From assembly GCA_934746015.1 (NCBI GenBank), contig CAKVEW010000013.1:23260-87259 (forward strand): a stretch of DNA of 64,000 bases, in the 5' to 3' direction. The notes under the pieces are model-generated. The model saw only the letters and a program-made list of their open reading frames with translations. It was not told the DNA's origin and did no database searches. The stretch comes from an uncultured Clostridium sp. (GTDB lineage: Bacteria; Bacillota; Clostridia; Clostridiales; Clostridiaceae). The position numbers and the translations under genes were made by a program. Shown one piece after another: positions 16,126 through 24,752 of this stretch (position 1 is its first letter; each line of letters begins with the position of its first letter).

Positions 16126-16595
16126 TTCTTAGCTACCTCCCTAATTGCTTTTCTAACATCTGCTTTTATATTTTCTATAATTCTTTCTTCATTGTTTTTT
16201 AAAGCTGGATAAAGATAAGGTTGTGCAGGTTGTCCTGCAATCCATCTTGGTCCTACATCTGGTATATTAACTAACCATTTATCTTGCTTATAACTAACGC
16301 TTACTTTAGTATTTTTATTAGTTCTTTCTCCAACCTTTCCTGTTCCAAACTCAACATATGCTGCATAGTCACTATTAGTAGATACTACTCCAACTATTCT
16401 CCCATTATACTTCTTTACGTTCCCCTTAATACTATTTCTTAAGTCCCCCATATCAACTGGACATAAGTCTTTTGCATCTCCTTGCACAAGCTTAGTTTGT
16501 TCTCCTATACTTTGTGTAAGTACTTCATCAATATTTCCACCTAATTTATTTAACTTTTTAAGAAGGCTATCTAAACCTACAACGCTCTTGCCCAT
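16122..16595 (-). CDS. HK97 gp10-like head-tail/tail component
   Basis: 157 aa with the family hallmark KDLCPVDMGDLRNSIKG and YAAYVEFGTGK, then a C-terminal QPYLYPALKNNEERI. HK97 gp10-family proteins lie at the head-tail interface or act in tail maturation. It overlaps the downstream gene by 4 bp. Confidence 0.88.
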   Translation of the reverse strand: MGKSVVGLDSLLKKLNKLGGNIDEVLTQSIGEQTKLVQGDAKDLCPVDMGDLRNSIKGNVKKYNGRIVGVVSTNSDYAAYVEFGTGKVGERTNKNTKVSVSYKQDKWLVNIPDVGPRWIAGQPAQPYLYPALKNNEERIIENIKADVRKAIREVAKK

Positions 16596-16597
16596 TT

Positions 16598-16912
16598 TTA
16601 TATCTTCTCTAATTCAATAAATAGATGTGAATATCTTTTGATACTTATAACCTTATAATCTGGTTTGCTCTCTTTAGAAATATAAACACATATTCCATCA
16701 CCTTCATTTATATATTCTGGACCATCATATAACATATTAAGCATATAATTTAATCTTTCTCCATAAACTTCTGCTTGTAGCTTACCAGATGCAGGACTTA
16801 TATTAGCTTGTATTTCTATAGGCTCTGAATATCCTGGATATTTACCACCTTCATCATCTTCTATTACTATTTTCTTTTTAAGATAATAAGTCTTTTTATT
16901 CTTTATTCGCAT
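16598..16912 (-). CDS. Head-tail joining (stopper-like) protein
   Basis: 104 aa from the ATG that has AGGTG six bases upstream; a longer GTG start adds three residues only. IVIEDDEGGKYPGYSEPIEIQANISPASGKLQAEVYG resembles phage head-tail joining proteins (SPP1 gp16-like). It overlaps the connector gene upstream by 17 bp. Confidence 0.7.
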   Translation of the reverse strand: MRIKNKKTYYLKKKIVIEDDEGGKYPGYSEPIEIQANISPASGKLQAEVYGERLNYMLNMLYDGPEYINEGDGICVYISKESKPDYKVISIKRYSHLFIELEKI

Positions 16913-17225
16913 TAGCAACACCTACTAACTTAAGCCTTCTAAAAGCTATTAACCTATTTTTTATATTCTCTGGAATATCTGTAGAATAAGATACAGATAT
17001 TCCTCCTTCGCTTCTAGAAGTTTCTCCTTCACTTCCTAGCCTATTCCTATAGATAATAGCTAGTTCTCTTTGCAAAGCTTCTGCTCTTACTGGAAGTGTA
17101 TCTCTATTAGTAAAATCTAGTATTTCAGATTCAGCATCTTCTAGAAACATATTAAGTAAATCATCTTGACTAGTATCTTCATTCATAATTTCTAATCTTA
17201 TTTTTAACTTTTCTAACTGTGTCAT
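16896..17225 (-). CDS. Head-tail connector protein (DNA packaging, gp15/gp6-like)
   Basis: 109 aa, helical: TQLEKLKIRLEIMNEDTSQDDLLNMFLEDAESEILDFTNR, then LQRELAIIYRNRLGSEGETSRSEGGISVSYS. This is the signature layout of the phage gp6-like head-tail connector family (helical bundle plus loop). Directly follows the HeH-like gene. Confidence 0.85.
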   Translation of the reverse strand: MTQLEKLKIRLEIMNEDTSQDDLLNMFLEDAESEILDFTNRDTLPVRAEALQRELAIIYRNRLGSEGETSRSEGGISVSYSTDIPENIKNRLIAFRRLKLVGVANANKE

Positions 17226-17252
17226 AATAACACCCCATTAATTAGAGGAAGA

Positions 17253-17417
17253 TTACTCTTCCCCTTGATTATCTTCGATTAATGATATTAAATCTTCTTT
17301 ATTAATCTTCGAATCATATTCTAAGCCTAACTCTGTAGCAATTTCTTTTAATTGATCCTTATTAAGCAATTTTAATTCTTTATTATCTTCAAAAGTCAAT
17401 CCTACTGTTCTTGCCAT
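17253..17417 (-). CDS. 54-aa HeH/LEM-like small protein
   Basis: Starts MARTVGLTFEDNKELKL after GGAGGTTATT. The segment NKDQLKEIATELGLEYDSKINKEDLISLIED has the helix-extension-helix spacing of Rho-N/HeH/LEM-like folds. Short HeH proteins are common just after the major capsid gene. It may bind nucleic acid, but this is not shown here. Confidence 0.65.
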   Translation of the reverse strand: MARTVGLTFEDNKELKLLNKDQLKEIATELGLEYDSKINKEDLISLIEDNQGEE

Positions 17418-17426
17418 AATAACCTC

Positions 17427-18302
17427 CTATGCCTTATGGTGAAGATAAATACCAGCTACCTTATTTTCATATACATCTTCAAGTCCATAGTTTCTGTAAC
17501 CATACTTCCAAGCATCTGCATCTTGGTTAAGTTCTGGTGTAATTATTTTAGGTACTGCGTGCTTTGTATATTGAATTACTGCAGGTCTATGTGCAATTAT
17601 AAAGTTAATATCCTTTCCAGCTGTTGCTTTAACATATCCTCCAGCTTCTTCTCCTTCTGTTTTTCCGTCTTTCAAGTCAATGGCAGTATAAAATCTACTT
17701 TGTGGTACTTGAATAACTTGGCTAAATCTTGCTAAAACTTCTTTCGACTTAGTTGTGTCTAAATCTTGAACCATACCATATAAAGTTGGTGTAATGAAAA
17801 GAATTCTGTCCTCCATTGGAACTTCATCTTCATCCATTTTATTTGTTGCTGCTCTTAAAGCTGTAGTTACTGCTGCTCCATCTGCAAGTGTTGCTCCTTC
17901 TACTACCTTAGATATTCCAGTAATCCCTGCTAATGTTGCAAATCTGAAAGCATCTATTTCTGGTACTACTTTAGTTCTAATAAATTCTCCAGCTAATCTT
18001 CCAAATGCAATGTTTTGAGATTCCTCATTATCCATTGCATCTACCTGAAACATTCTACCTCTCTCATAGTTAAACTTAACTGTTTCATTTGTTAAAGTAA
18101 CTGATCCTGTTGTATAACCACTATTTCTGTCATAGTCTCCTAATCCATCCATATCTAGTTTAGGTATAATAATTTCATTTGCATTTGCTCCTTGTTGTGC
18201 TAAAGAAGCATCACTTTCTAATACTGCAGTTTTTGCTGTTTCCTTGTAAACTTCATCCAGTAAAGCTACATATTTCTTAGCTAATGCTATTGTATTTGCC
18301 AT
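17427..18302 (-). CDS. Major capsid protein
   Basis: 291 aa. N-terminal IALAKKYVALLDEVYKETAKTAVLESDAS, then LGDYDRNSGYTTGSVTLTNETVKFNYERGRMFQVDAMDNEES, VPEIDAFRFATLAG and a C-terminal YGLEDVYENKVAGIYLHHK. This matches HK97-fold capsid proteins of clostridial siphoviruses in length and order. It follows the scaffold gene. Confidence 0.92.
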   Translation of the reverse strand: MANTIALAKKYVALLDEVYKETAKTAVLESDASLAQQGANANEIIIPKLDMDGLGDYDRNSGYTTGSVTLTNETVKFNYERGRMFQVDAMDNEESQNIAFGRLAGEFIRTKVVPEIDAFRFATLAGITGISKVVEGATLADGAAVTTALRAATNKMDEDEVPMEDRILFITPTLYGMVQDLDTTKSKEVLARFSQVIQVPQSRFYTAIDLKDGKTEGEEAGGYVKATAGKDINFIIAHRPAVIQYTKHAVPKIITPELNQDADAWKYGYRNYGLEDVYENKVAGIYLHHKA

Positions 18303-18325
18303 TATTCATTCCTTCTTTCTTTTAA

Positions 18326-18958
18326 TTATTTAAGTCCAAATGCTGCTCTTAAAGCTGCATCATTGTCAATTTTTCCTTGTCCACCCTTAGGAGGATTTCC
18401 ACCTCTTAACTTATCATTTACAGCTTTCTCTACAGCTGATTGGAAAGCCTTCTCTACTGATTCAATACTTTTATTGCATGATTCAGCATCTGAATAGTTA
18501 AGTATATCTACTAACTCCTTAGGTAGATTTTTTTCTGCTAGAGTTTCATAAGCTGTCGCTCTTAATTCTCTAGTAGTAATTTCTTTTTCTCTTTTAGTTA
18601 GTTCATCTAACTTCTTTTGTGCTTCATACTCTGCTTTTTGGTCAGCATTCATTTTTGCTAACTTTTGTGCTTCTGTCTTAGCTTCTTCGATTTTAGCTTG
18701 ATAATCTGTCTCCCATTTTCCTTTAGCAGTTTCAAGTGCCTTTGCTACTCTTTTATCAAATTCAGATTGATACTTTTTATCTTTTAATACATCATCAAAA
18801 GATTTATCTCCTTCTTGACATTGAGTTCCTTCACCATCGCCATTATCTACCCCAGTTCCAGCACCGCCATTACCAGCCCCTCCATCTGCTTCAAAAAAAG
18901 GTCTAGATATCGCAACTAAACCAAATAGTTGTAGATTCATTATTAGTTTTCTTTTCAT
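18326..18958 (-). CDS. Capsid scaffolding protein, DUF4355 family
   Basis: 210 aa from the ATG preceded by AAGGAGGAAGAA; the longer frame upstream runs through this ribosome site. Typical start MKRKLIMNLQLFG, a Gly-rich acidic linker (about 25-50), a long coiled coil (about 60-135) and a C-terminal basic end GGQGKIDNDAALRAAFGL. Scaffolds guide capsid assembly and are then lost. Confidence 0.85.
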   Translation of the reverse strand: MKRKLIMNLQLFGLVAISRPFFEADGGAGNGGAGTGVDNGDGEGTQCQEGDKSFDDVLKDKKYQSEFDKRVAKALETAKGKWETDYQAKIEEAKTEAQKLAKMNADQKAEYEAQKKLDELTKREKEITTRELRATAYETLAEKNLPKELVDILNYSDAESCNKSIESVEKAFQSAVEKAVNDKLRGGNPPKGGQGKIDNDAALRAAFGLK

Positions 18959-19039
18959 TTCTTCCTCCTTGCCCCTAATGTTCAATGCCCATTAGATTCA
19001 ATAAAATTAGAGTAGTTTTAAGCCATACTCAGGGCATAA

Positions 19040-19072
19040 TAAAAGCACCTACTATTTAACTTAGTAAGTGCT
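19040..19072 (-). terminator. Terminator after the 73-aa gene
   Basis: Minus strand AGCACTTACTA...TAGTAGGTGCT then TTTTATTATG. Confidence 0.75.
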
Positions 19073-19073
19073 C

Positions 19074-19295
19074 CTACAAATTCTTTATTATCTTATTTGC
19101 TTGTTCTTCTGTAATACTATCAACTTTAAATAATTCTGAACTATTTCCAATTGACTCACCATCATAACCCATAATCCTATCCATAAGAATATTCTTATTA
19201 TCTATTGCCCAACCATTCTTCTTATCATAAATATAAGGCACATAGTTCTCTATTTTAGCTACTTTATTTAAATCTACTATGAAATAATACTCCAT
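19074..19295 (-). CDS. 73-aa protein downstream of the MuF toxin; immunity candidate
   Basis: Starts MEYYFIVDLNKVAKIENYV after TGGAGGGAAAAT. Small acidic, apparently alpha/beta protein ending ITEEQANKIIKNL. It lies two genes downstream of the MuF toxin fusion and has its own terminator. MuF polymorphic toxins are normally followed by a small immunity gene, so this and the 54-aa neighbour are candidates. No sequence feature proves it. Confidence 0.55.
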   Translation of the reverse strand: MEYYFIVDLNKVAKIENYVPYIYDKKNGWAIDNKNILMDRIMGYDGESIGNSSELFKVDSITEEQANKIIKNL

Positions 19296-19350
19296 ATTTT
19301 CCCTCCATATATTACTAACAACTTAATAATATACTAATATTAGGCAAATT

Positions 19351-19382
19351 AAAAGCACCTACTATTTATCTAAGTAAGTGCT
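19351..19382 (-). terminator. Terminator after the 54-aa cysteine-rich gene
   Basis: Minus strand AGCACTTACTTAG...AATAGTAGGTGCT then TTTTAATTTG; nearly the same as 19040-19072. Confidence 0.75.
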
Positions 19383-19383
19383 G

Positions 19384-19548
19384 TTAATTATTATGATATT
19401 CACATCTATTACAAATCTCTTTCCAGTCCTTAATGTTAACTACATCACCTGGCAACATGGTTTCTTTTACACAACCTTCTGATATATCAACTATCAGTAC
19501 ACATTCCCCTATATCTATATCTTTATTGACTATAGGACACCTAATCAT
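19384..19548 (-). CDS. 54-aa cysteine-rich (zinc-ribbon-like) protein
   Basis: Starts MIRCPIVNKDIDIGECVLI and ends CNRCEYHNN. Cysteines at about 4, 16, 26, 46 and 49 could hold one zinc ion. It overlaps the end of the MuF fusion gene by 8 bp, so the two are translationally linked; a terminator then follows. Small proteins like this are common in Firmicute mobile elements. An immunity role for the toxin is possible but unproven. Confidence 0.6.
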   Translation of the reverse strand: MIRCPIVNKDIDIGECVLIVDISEGCVKETMLPGDVVNIKDWKEICNRCEYHNN

Positions 19549-21103
19549 ATTTTAACACCTCCATTAATTTTTTAAATTTATCATCATATTCTTCATTTTT
19601 ATATGATGTACTTACCTTCTTGTTTTTTAAATTAACTACACTACATCCATTCTCCGATACATATACAGTAACTTGACCATTCCATCTACTATAAGCAGCT
19701 TTAGAATTATTTATAAACTCTTGAGACATTTCCTTAGTAACTCCATGCTCCCTTTCGTTATTTATATGGTAAAAATCAAAATCATACTCATTTAAATCTA
19801 CTCTATCTATTTTTTTAATTGGAGTCCCTTTTATATTTAACTTACTAGCATTTTCAACTATCTTATTATATCTTTTAGTATCTGTATAGTCACTTTTTAA
19901 TTTACTCCAATCCTCAATATTATTATACTTCAATTCTTGGAAGTCTTTCAATGTCTTTGGTGATTCTTTTCCTAAAACATCCTTATATTTCTCTAATTGT
20001 TTTCTATCAGAAGCCTTATTTTTAATCACTTTTTCAAATACTTCTGTTTTCCCTTTGCCATACTTATCAACTACAAACTTATCATACCATTCCTTATAAT
20101 TCATATTACCTGGTACTAAGTAAGTCTTGCCTGTTTCAGGATTTCTTGCCCTTCTTTTTATGTCTTTTAATATTTCTTTTCCTAGATAGGCTCTTGTTGT
20201 ACTTCTGCAATGAGGATGTAATGGTGGAAGATTAACTCCTGCTTGTGCTTTATCTACCCCATAAACTGTTCTATCTTTCTCTCTACATACGCTTGAAGTT
20301 CTTAAATCTAAAGTAGCTACAAAGATATATTTATTTATTCCACACTCTTTATAAGATTCTATTTCAGCTGCATTAGATATATAAGTAGTTTCAGTTCTTA
20401 TTAATCTTTCAGATGCAAACTTACCATAGTTAGTTAATTCCTCTAATTCTATAGCCATTATTCTGGAACTCTTACCACTCATCAAACCACTTGTTATTAC
20501 TTCTTCTAACTTTTCTGCTAATACATCTGTATTATGCCATATACGCTCACTATAATGCTTACCACTCCATTTATTCCTAAGTATCTCTTGTATGCTTTCT
20601 AGGGGTATTTCTGCAACATTAAAGCCTATCCCTAATCCTTTTTGAATATCAAATAGGTTAGTATAATAGGCTTTTCTTATTGTATCTGTATATAGTTTTG
20701 TACTTTGCTTTATTTCAACATCTGCTGCTATCTTAGAGTTAATATATATACTCTCTTTTAAAGCTTCTAATCTTGTTATTCTAGCTTTATAAGCTTCTGA
20801 ATTAAGTTGAGCCATCATATATTTTTTTAATTCTTCATCTTGTATTCCATGTATCCTTGCCCTAATACTATCTAATTCTTTCTTAGGTATTTTAGAATTT
20901 AATAATTGCCTAACTTCTTTCTCGCTTAGTCCACTATCCAGCTTATATTTATAGAATATATTATTTATATCCTCATTTATATCTTTAATAGTTTTATCAT
21001 ATGCAGCATTAATTTTATTTATAGTAATATCACTATTTCTATGATATCCTGCCATTCTCTCATTGGCTCTTTTATTCCAATAAGCATTGCTTCTATTCTT
21101 CAT
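19541..21103 (-). CDS. MuF minor head protein fused to a C-terminal toxin-like nuclease domain
   Basis: 520 aa. An N-terminal helical minor-head region (about 1-180) is followed by the Phage_Mu_F domain (about 200-310) with RLIRTETTYISNAAEIESY, the VCREKDRTVYG motif and the hallmark NLPPLHPHCRSTTR. After a linker (NYKEWYDKFV, KNKASDRKQLEKYKDVLG), the last 120 residues carry HINNEREHGVTKEM, RWNGQVTVYVSENGCSVV and KVSTSY. This resembles the phage Barnase-EndoU-ColicinE5/D-RelE (PBECR) nuclease modules of MuF polymorphic toxins. It would be packed in the head and delivered with DNA. The toxin call is by pattern only. Confidence 0.75.
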   Translation of the reverse strand: MKNRSNAYWNKRANERMAGYHRNSDITINKINAAYDKTIKDINEDINNIFYKYKLDSGLSEKEVRQLLNSKIPKKELDSIRARIHGIQDEELKKYMMAQLNSEAYKARITRLEALKESIYINSKIAADVEIKQSTKLYTDTIRKAYYTNLFDIQKGLGIGFNVAEIPLESIQEILRNKWSGKHYSERIWHNTDVLAEKLEEVITSGLMSGKSSRIMAIELEELTNYGKFASERLIRTETTYISNAAEIESYKECGINKYIFVATLDLRTSSVCREKDRTVYGVDKAQAGVNLPPLHPHCRSTTRAYLGKEILKDIKRRARNPETGKTYLVPGNMNYKEWYDKFVVDKYGKGKTEVFEKVIKNKASDRKQLEKYKDVLGKESPKTLKDFQELKYNNIEDWSKLKSDYTDTKRYNKIVENASKLNIKGTPIKKIDRVDLNEYDFDFYHINNEREHGVTKEMSQEFINNSKAAYSRWNGQVTVYVSENGCSVVNLKNKKVSTSYKNEEYDDKFKKLMEVLKYD

Positions 21104-21104
21104 A

Positions 21105-21272
21105 TCATAGCCTTAAAATATAAATAGAAAGCATACAAGCTAAAATAGCACCTATACAAGATATGAAGTTAGCTACTCTTCCAGAAGTTGTTTTATCTGT
21201 AAATACTCCAGGGAATGCTATTAAAATAATTAAAGCATTTAAAATTAATACTATCCAAGATATTATTATCAT
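21105..21272 (-). CDS. 55-aa two-span membrane protein
   Basis: Starts MIIISWIVLILNALIILIAFPG after AAAAGGAAGGTTAAGAAG. Two hydrophobic segments (about 2-20 and 37-53) with a short polar loop FTDKTTSGRVAN. It is wedged between portal and MuF genes, with its stop beside the MuF start. Unknown function; an unusual place for a membrane protein, so it could be a moron. Confidence 0.6.
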   Translation of the reverse strand: MIIISWIVLILNALIILIAFPGVFTDKTTSGRVANFISCIGAILACMLSIYILRL

Positions 21273-21277
21273 TCTTC

Positions 21278-22651
21278 TTAACCTTCCTTTTCTATATTTT
21301 TAAAGTCATATGATCCAAATGCTTTTTGTTGGTCCTCTATATTCTTTTTCTTTTCTTCATCAAGCCTTTTTCTTTCTTCTTCAATATCTATTTCTTCATC
21401 AAATCTTTTAACTCTAGTTTCCCAGCTTATAAATCCATCTGTTTCTTGTGCTATTCTTGCAGCAAGTTCATCATCAACTGGAAGTGATCTCTTCATAGTA
21501 ATATCTATTTGACTAGAATCTATATTCTTAGCTCTTATATTCTCTATATTAAACATTAGCTTTAATCTTTGCCTTAAACCTCGTTTAAAGTATCTCTCTT
21601 TGGTTTTCCCTAATTGTTCAAAGCCTAATAGCTTGTACTTCATAGCAACACCAGAAGCATTACCCACAAAGTTTTCATCTGTTAGGCAAGGTACTTTACT
21701 AAATTCATGTATATCATCTTTAAGACTTTTCTTAAGGACTTCTATTTCAGTTTCATTAAGATTTTTTACTAACCACTTAGCATCTCCCCCTTGGTCCAGT
21801 TCAATAATCTTTAATTCCTTCAATAGTTTAGCTGTTTCTACTTTCTCGTCAGTATCATCTCCTAATGAAGCACCTATAACAGCAAGTAATGCATCTACCA
21901 TTTGTTCTTTATCATTTAATCTATCTGATTGAAGTAAATTATAAGCATCTATTAGGGTAATTACTCCCTCAAAATCACCTTTAAACTTCTTATTATTTTT
22001 GTACTCAATTAAAGGTATTCCATTAAAATAATGGTCCTCTGGTTTATATTCAGTTGGTGATTGACTACTTAAATCACTAAAAAAATAATGTGTTATACTT
22101 TTATCTGTATAAACATTAACATCATATCCTTTTAATGTATTATCAATATCATATTTAGGATAATATGTAACTCCAAACATAGATTCATTCTTAACTGTAC
22201 TATCTACAACTAAGAATGAATTTAAAGGACTTACTACTGCTAACTCTGGATAAGGAACCTCTTCATCATTCATATATAACAATTCATATCCTACACCAAA
22301 TATGGATAAATCTAATGCTAATTCATTATTATGTGAATCTTCATCAATCTCTATAAATATCTTATTTAATTCATCTGCTCCATTACCACTATAACTTACT
22401 GGAGTTCCAAATACATATCCTGTTGCCATATCTGTGATATATTCTGAGTGATTAGCAACTATCTTATTGTTAGGTAAAGATGTACTTGTTAATGTTCTAT
22501 TTAATATCTTGTGCTCTCCATCATAATATTTATTAAGCTTTTCATACTTATTTCTTACTAAAGTCTTATGTTCATCAATACATTTAACTAATAGCTTTAT
22601 AGGAATACTTCCATCTTCATTAAGTAAATCTCTATCTTTAATTATTGGCAT
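21278..22651 (-). CDS. Portal protein (SPP1 gp6-like)
   Basis: 457 aa. Motifs: NKIVANHSEYITDMATGYVFGTPVSY near the N-terminus, ELALDLSIFGVGYELLYMNDE, SDRLNDKEQMVDALLAVIGASLGDD and NFVGNASGVAMKYKLLGFEQLGKTKERYFKRGLRQRL. These are characteristic of the SPP1-type portal family. The ring forms the DNA entry channel and docks the terminase. ATG with AGAGGTGG site. Confidence 0.92.
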   Translation of the reverse strand: MPIIKDRDLLNEDGSIPIKLLVKCIDEHKTLVRNKYEKLNKYYDGEHKILNRTLTSTSLPNNKIVANHSEYITDMATGYVFGTPVSYSGNGADELNKIFIEIDEDSHNNELALDLSIFGVGYELLYMNDEEVPYPELAVVSPLNSFLVVDSTVKNESMFGVTYYPKYDIDNTLKGYDVNVYTDKSITHYFFSDLSSQSPTEYKPEDHYFNGIPLIEYKNNKKFKGDFEGVITLIDAYNLLQSDRLNDKEQMVDALLAVIGASLGDDTDEKVETAKLLKELKIIELDQGGDAKWLVKNLNETEIEVLKKSLKDDIHEFSKVPCLTDENFVGNASGVAMKYKLLGFEQLGKTKERYFKRGLRQRLKLMFNIENIRAKNIDSSQIDITMKRSLPVDDELAARIAQETDGFISWETRVKRFDEEIDIEEERKRLDEEKKKNIEDQQKAFGSYDFKNIEKEG

Positions 22652-22672
22652 TTTACCACCTCTTTTTATACC

Positions 22673-22696
22673 ATTTCGTAACTACATATACGAAAT
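22673..22696. repeat. 8-bp inverted repeat between portal and terL
   Basis: ATTTCGTA and TACGAAAT separated by 8 bases in the 160-bp gap 22652-22812. No T-run, no gene seen in the gap. Possibly a packaging-site or regulatory element; function unknown. Confidence 0.35.
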
Positions 22697-22812
22697 AGTA
22701 ATTTTTATAATTATTGTTTAGTTTTAATAAACACATTTTATTATTTTCATATCTTACAAATGGCTTAAATAGGTTATTTATTTAGTATTCGTTAAAACAA
22801 AATTTAGCGAAA

Positions 22813-24249
22813 TTATCTTAATCCTAATTTAGCCTTACTTCCTATTTTTACTTTTCTCTTATTATTAAATTGTTCTGCTATGCCTGTAGTTGCATCTGGA
22901 GCATCATCATGCTTATTTTTACCCTCTCTTTGATACTTAACCATTGCTTTATAATAATCAGGCCATTTATCCCTCCAATTTACTGGATAATAAATATGCT
23001 CCATTATCCAACTACTATTAGAAAGTATTCTAGCAGTTTTATTCTCACTTTGATGAAACCAATCTATCTTAGTCTTATTACTATTAAATACTTCCTTAAG
23101 TATTCTTTCTACACTTCTAGCAAATCCTCTACCACCATTATTACTTTCAATTAATGCTCTATTTACTTGATGTTCTAAATATCTTTTAGCTGTTTCTTTT
23201 TCTGTTACCTCCATAGATTCTTTAGTATAATATATATCTAAAATATAAGCTTCTTTCTCATATTCTCCATAGATAATATTACATAAATAATCTTCTCCAG
23301 TATCCGCTGTATCACAATAAGCTTTAATTGAAGTGAATAAAATATTACCTTTTTCATCCTTTGGTATCTCTATATATGTCTTAAATGATTTATATAAACA
23401 GCCTTTTAAATCTATTGGTTCCTGTTGATAGTTAGCTGATGCTATATCCTCTCCCATAGCCTTTCTCTTAGCTTCATAAGACTTTCTACTTAATACTTCC
23501 TCGCAAAGCATTGTTCCATCATCTTGTAATGCTTTCATACTTATATGTCTTATTTTAGTACATTGCTCTTTATAATGTTCTAGTGCTTTACCAGCTAAAT
23601 CATCACTGGCCCATCTAGTCATTATAATTATTATCTTTCCACCTTCTTCAAGTCTTGAAAGCATTGTATTAGTAAACCAATCCCAATGTTTTTCTTTAAC
23701 AGTTTCATTGTAGGCTTCTTCTGCATTTTTAATTAAGTCATCTATTATTAAAAGTGATGCTCCAAATCCTGTAGCTGTTCCAGTAGGTGAAGTAGCAAGA
23801 TAATTGTTATATCCACCTTCTAAACTCCATAAATTCATGGCTCCATCACCTTGCTTTATTCTCACATTAGGAAATACATCACTAAATACTAGCTTATATT
23901 TATCAGCCTTTTCTTCTTGTATTGCATTTCTAACATTTTTTGAAAACATAGTAGATAATGTTTCATTATATGATCCTGTCATTATCTTTTCATTCTGATT
24001 CTTGCCAAGTACCCATTCAACAAATAGTGATGCTGTTCTTGATTTTCCATGTCTAGGTGGTTCATTTATTATTAATACTTCACCATCACTTTCATAGAAC
24101 CTTTGGAACTCATTACATAATTCAACTAGATATTTTCTATCTTCCTTGTAAAAGTCTGGTGCCATTAAATTGCAATAAAAAAAGAACTCACGCCTTGCAA
24201 GTTCACATTTAGCACCTAACTTTATTAATTTCTTATCCATCATCTTCAC
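22813..24249 (-). CDS. terL: Terminase large subunit
   Basis: 478 aa. ATPase domain with Walker A-like PPRHGKSRTASLF (about 64-76), Walker B LLIIDDLIK, and the coupling motif IIIMTRWASDDL. A C-terminal RNase H-like nuclease has acidic residues in YCDTADTGEDYL and near DDAPDATTGI. It drives ATP-dependent packaging and cuts concatemers. It overlaps the small subunit gene by 17 bp. Confidence 0.93.
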   Translation of the reverse strand: MKMMDKKLIKLGAKCELARREFFFYCNLMAPDFYKEDRKYLVELCNEFQRFYESDGEVLIINEPPRHGKSRTASLFVEWVLGKNQNEKIMTGSYNETLSTMFSKNVRNAIQEEKADKYKLVFSDVFPNVRIKQGDGAMNLWSLEGGYNNYLATSPTGTATGFGASLLIIDDLIKNAEEAYNETVKEKHWDWFTNTMLSRLEEGGKIIIIMTRWASDDLAGKALEHYKEQCTKIRHISMKALQDDGTMLCEEVLSRKSYEAKRKAMGEDIASANYQQEPIDLKGCLYKSFKTYIEIPKDEKGNILFTSIKAYCDTADTGEDYLCNIIYGEYEKEAYILDIYYTKESMEVTEKETAKRYLEHQVNRALIESNNGGRGFARSVERILKEVFNSNKTKIDWFHQSENKTARILSNSSWIMEHIYYPVNWRDKWPDYYKAMVKYQREGKNKHDDAPDATTGIAEQFNNKRKVKIGSKAKLGLR

Positions 24250-24712
24250 TAGCTATTTTTAATAACTCTTCCCTAGTTAATCCCTCGTATGGATTACTTA
24301 TATTTCCACTATGTTCTATTTCTTTTCTATCTCTCCAATCTCCTGGCTTTCTATTCTTTAACCAAATAATCTGTGCAGTTGTATCTCCAACCACTTCTTT
24401 AGTAACTACTTTAGTAATTTTAAGCTCTTCTTCCCCAGTTTCTTTATCCTTAACTAATTCTTTAGTTACTTCATTATACTTATACCCTAATGCTCTCTTT
24501 AATAAAGCATTCTCTACTTCTATATCAACGACTTCCTTGCCCTTTTTAAGGCGTTCAGAAAGTTCAGTATGTTCATTCATATATTTATAGAATGTTACTT
24601 TACTAATACCTAAATTCTTAGCTATCTGTTCAATTGTGAGCCCATTTCTTGCCCACGCTTCTAACAATATTAATTTATCTTTAACAATAGATTCATACTT
24701 TGACTTCGCCAT
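24233..24712 (-). CDS. terS: Terminase small subunit
   Basis: 159 aa. N-terminal HTH (LTIEQIAKNLGISKVTFYKYMNEH, about 26-50), a central region ENALLKRALGYKYNEVTKEL and a C-terminal GLTREELLKIASEDDG. It recognises the packaging site and hands DNA to TerL. ATG with AAAGGATGTG site. Confidence 0.88.
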   Translation of the reverse strand: MAKSKYESIVKDKLILLEAWARNGLTIEQIAKNLGISKVTFYKYMNEHTELSERLKKGKEVVDIEVENALLKRALGYKYNEVTKELVKDKETGEEELKITKVVTKEVVGDTTAQIIWLKNRKPGDWRDRKEIEHSGNISNPYEGLTREELLKIASEDDG

Positions 24713-24752
24713 GAACTCACATCCTTTTAATATAATTTTTCTGAAATTCCTA

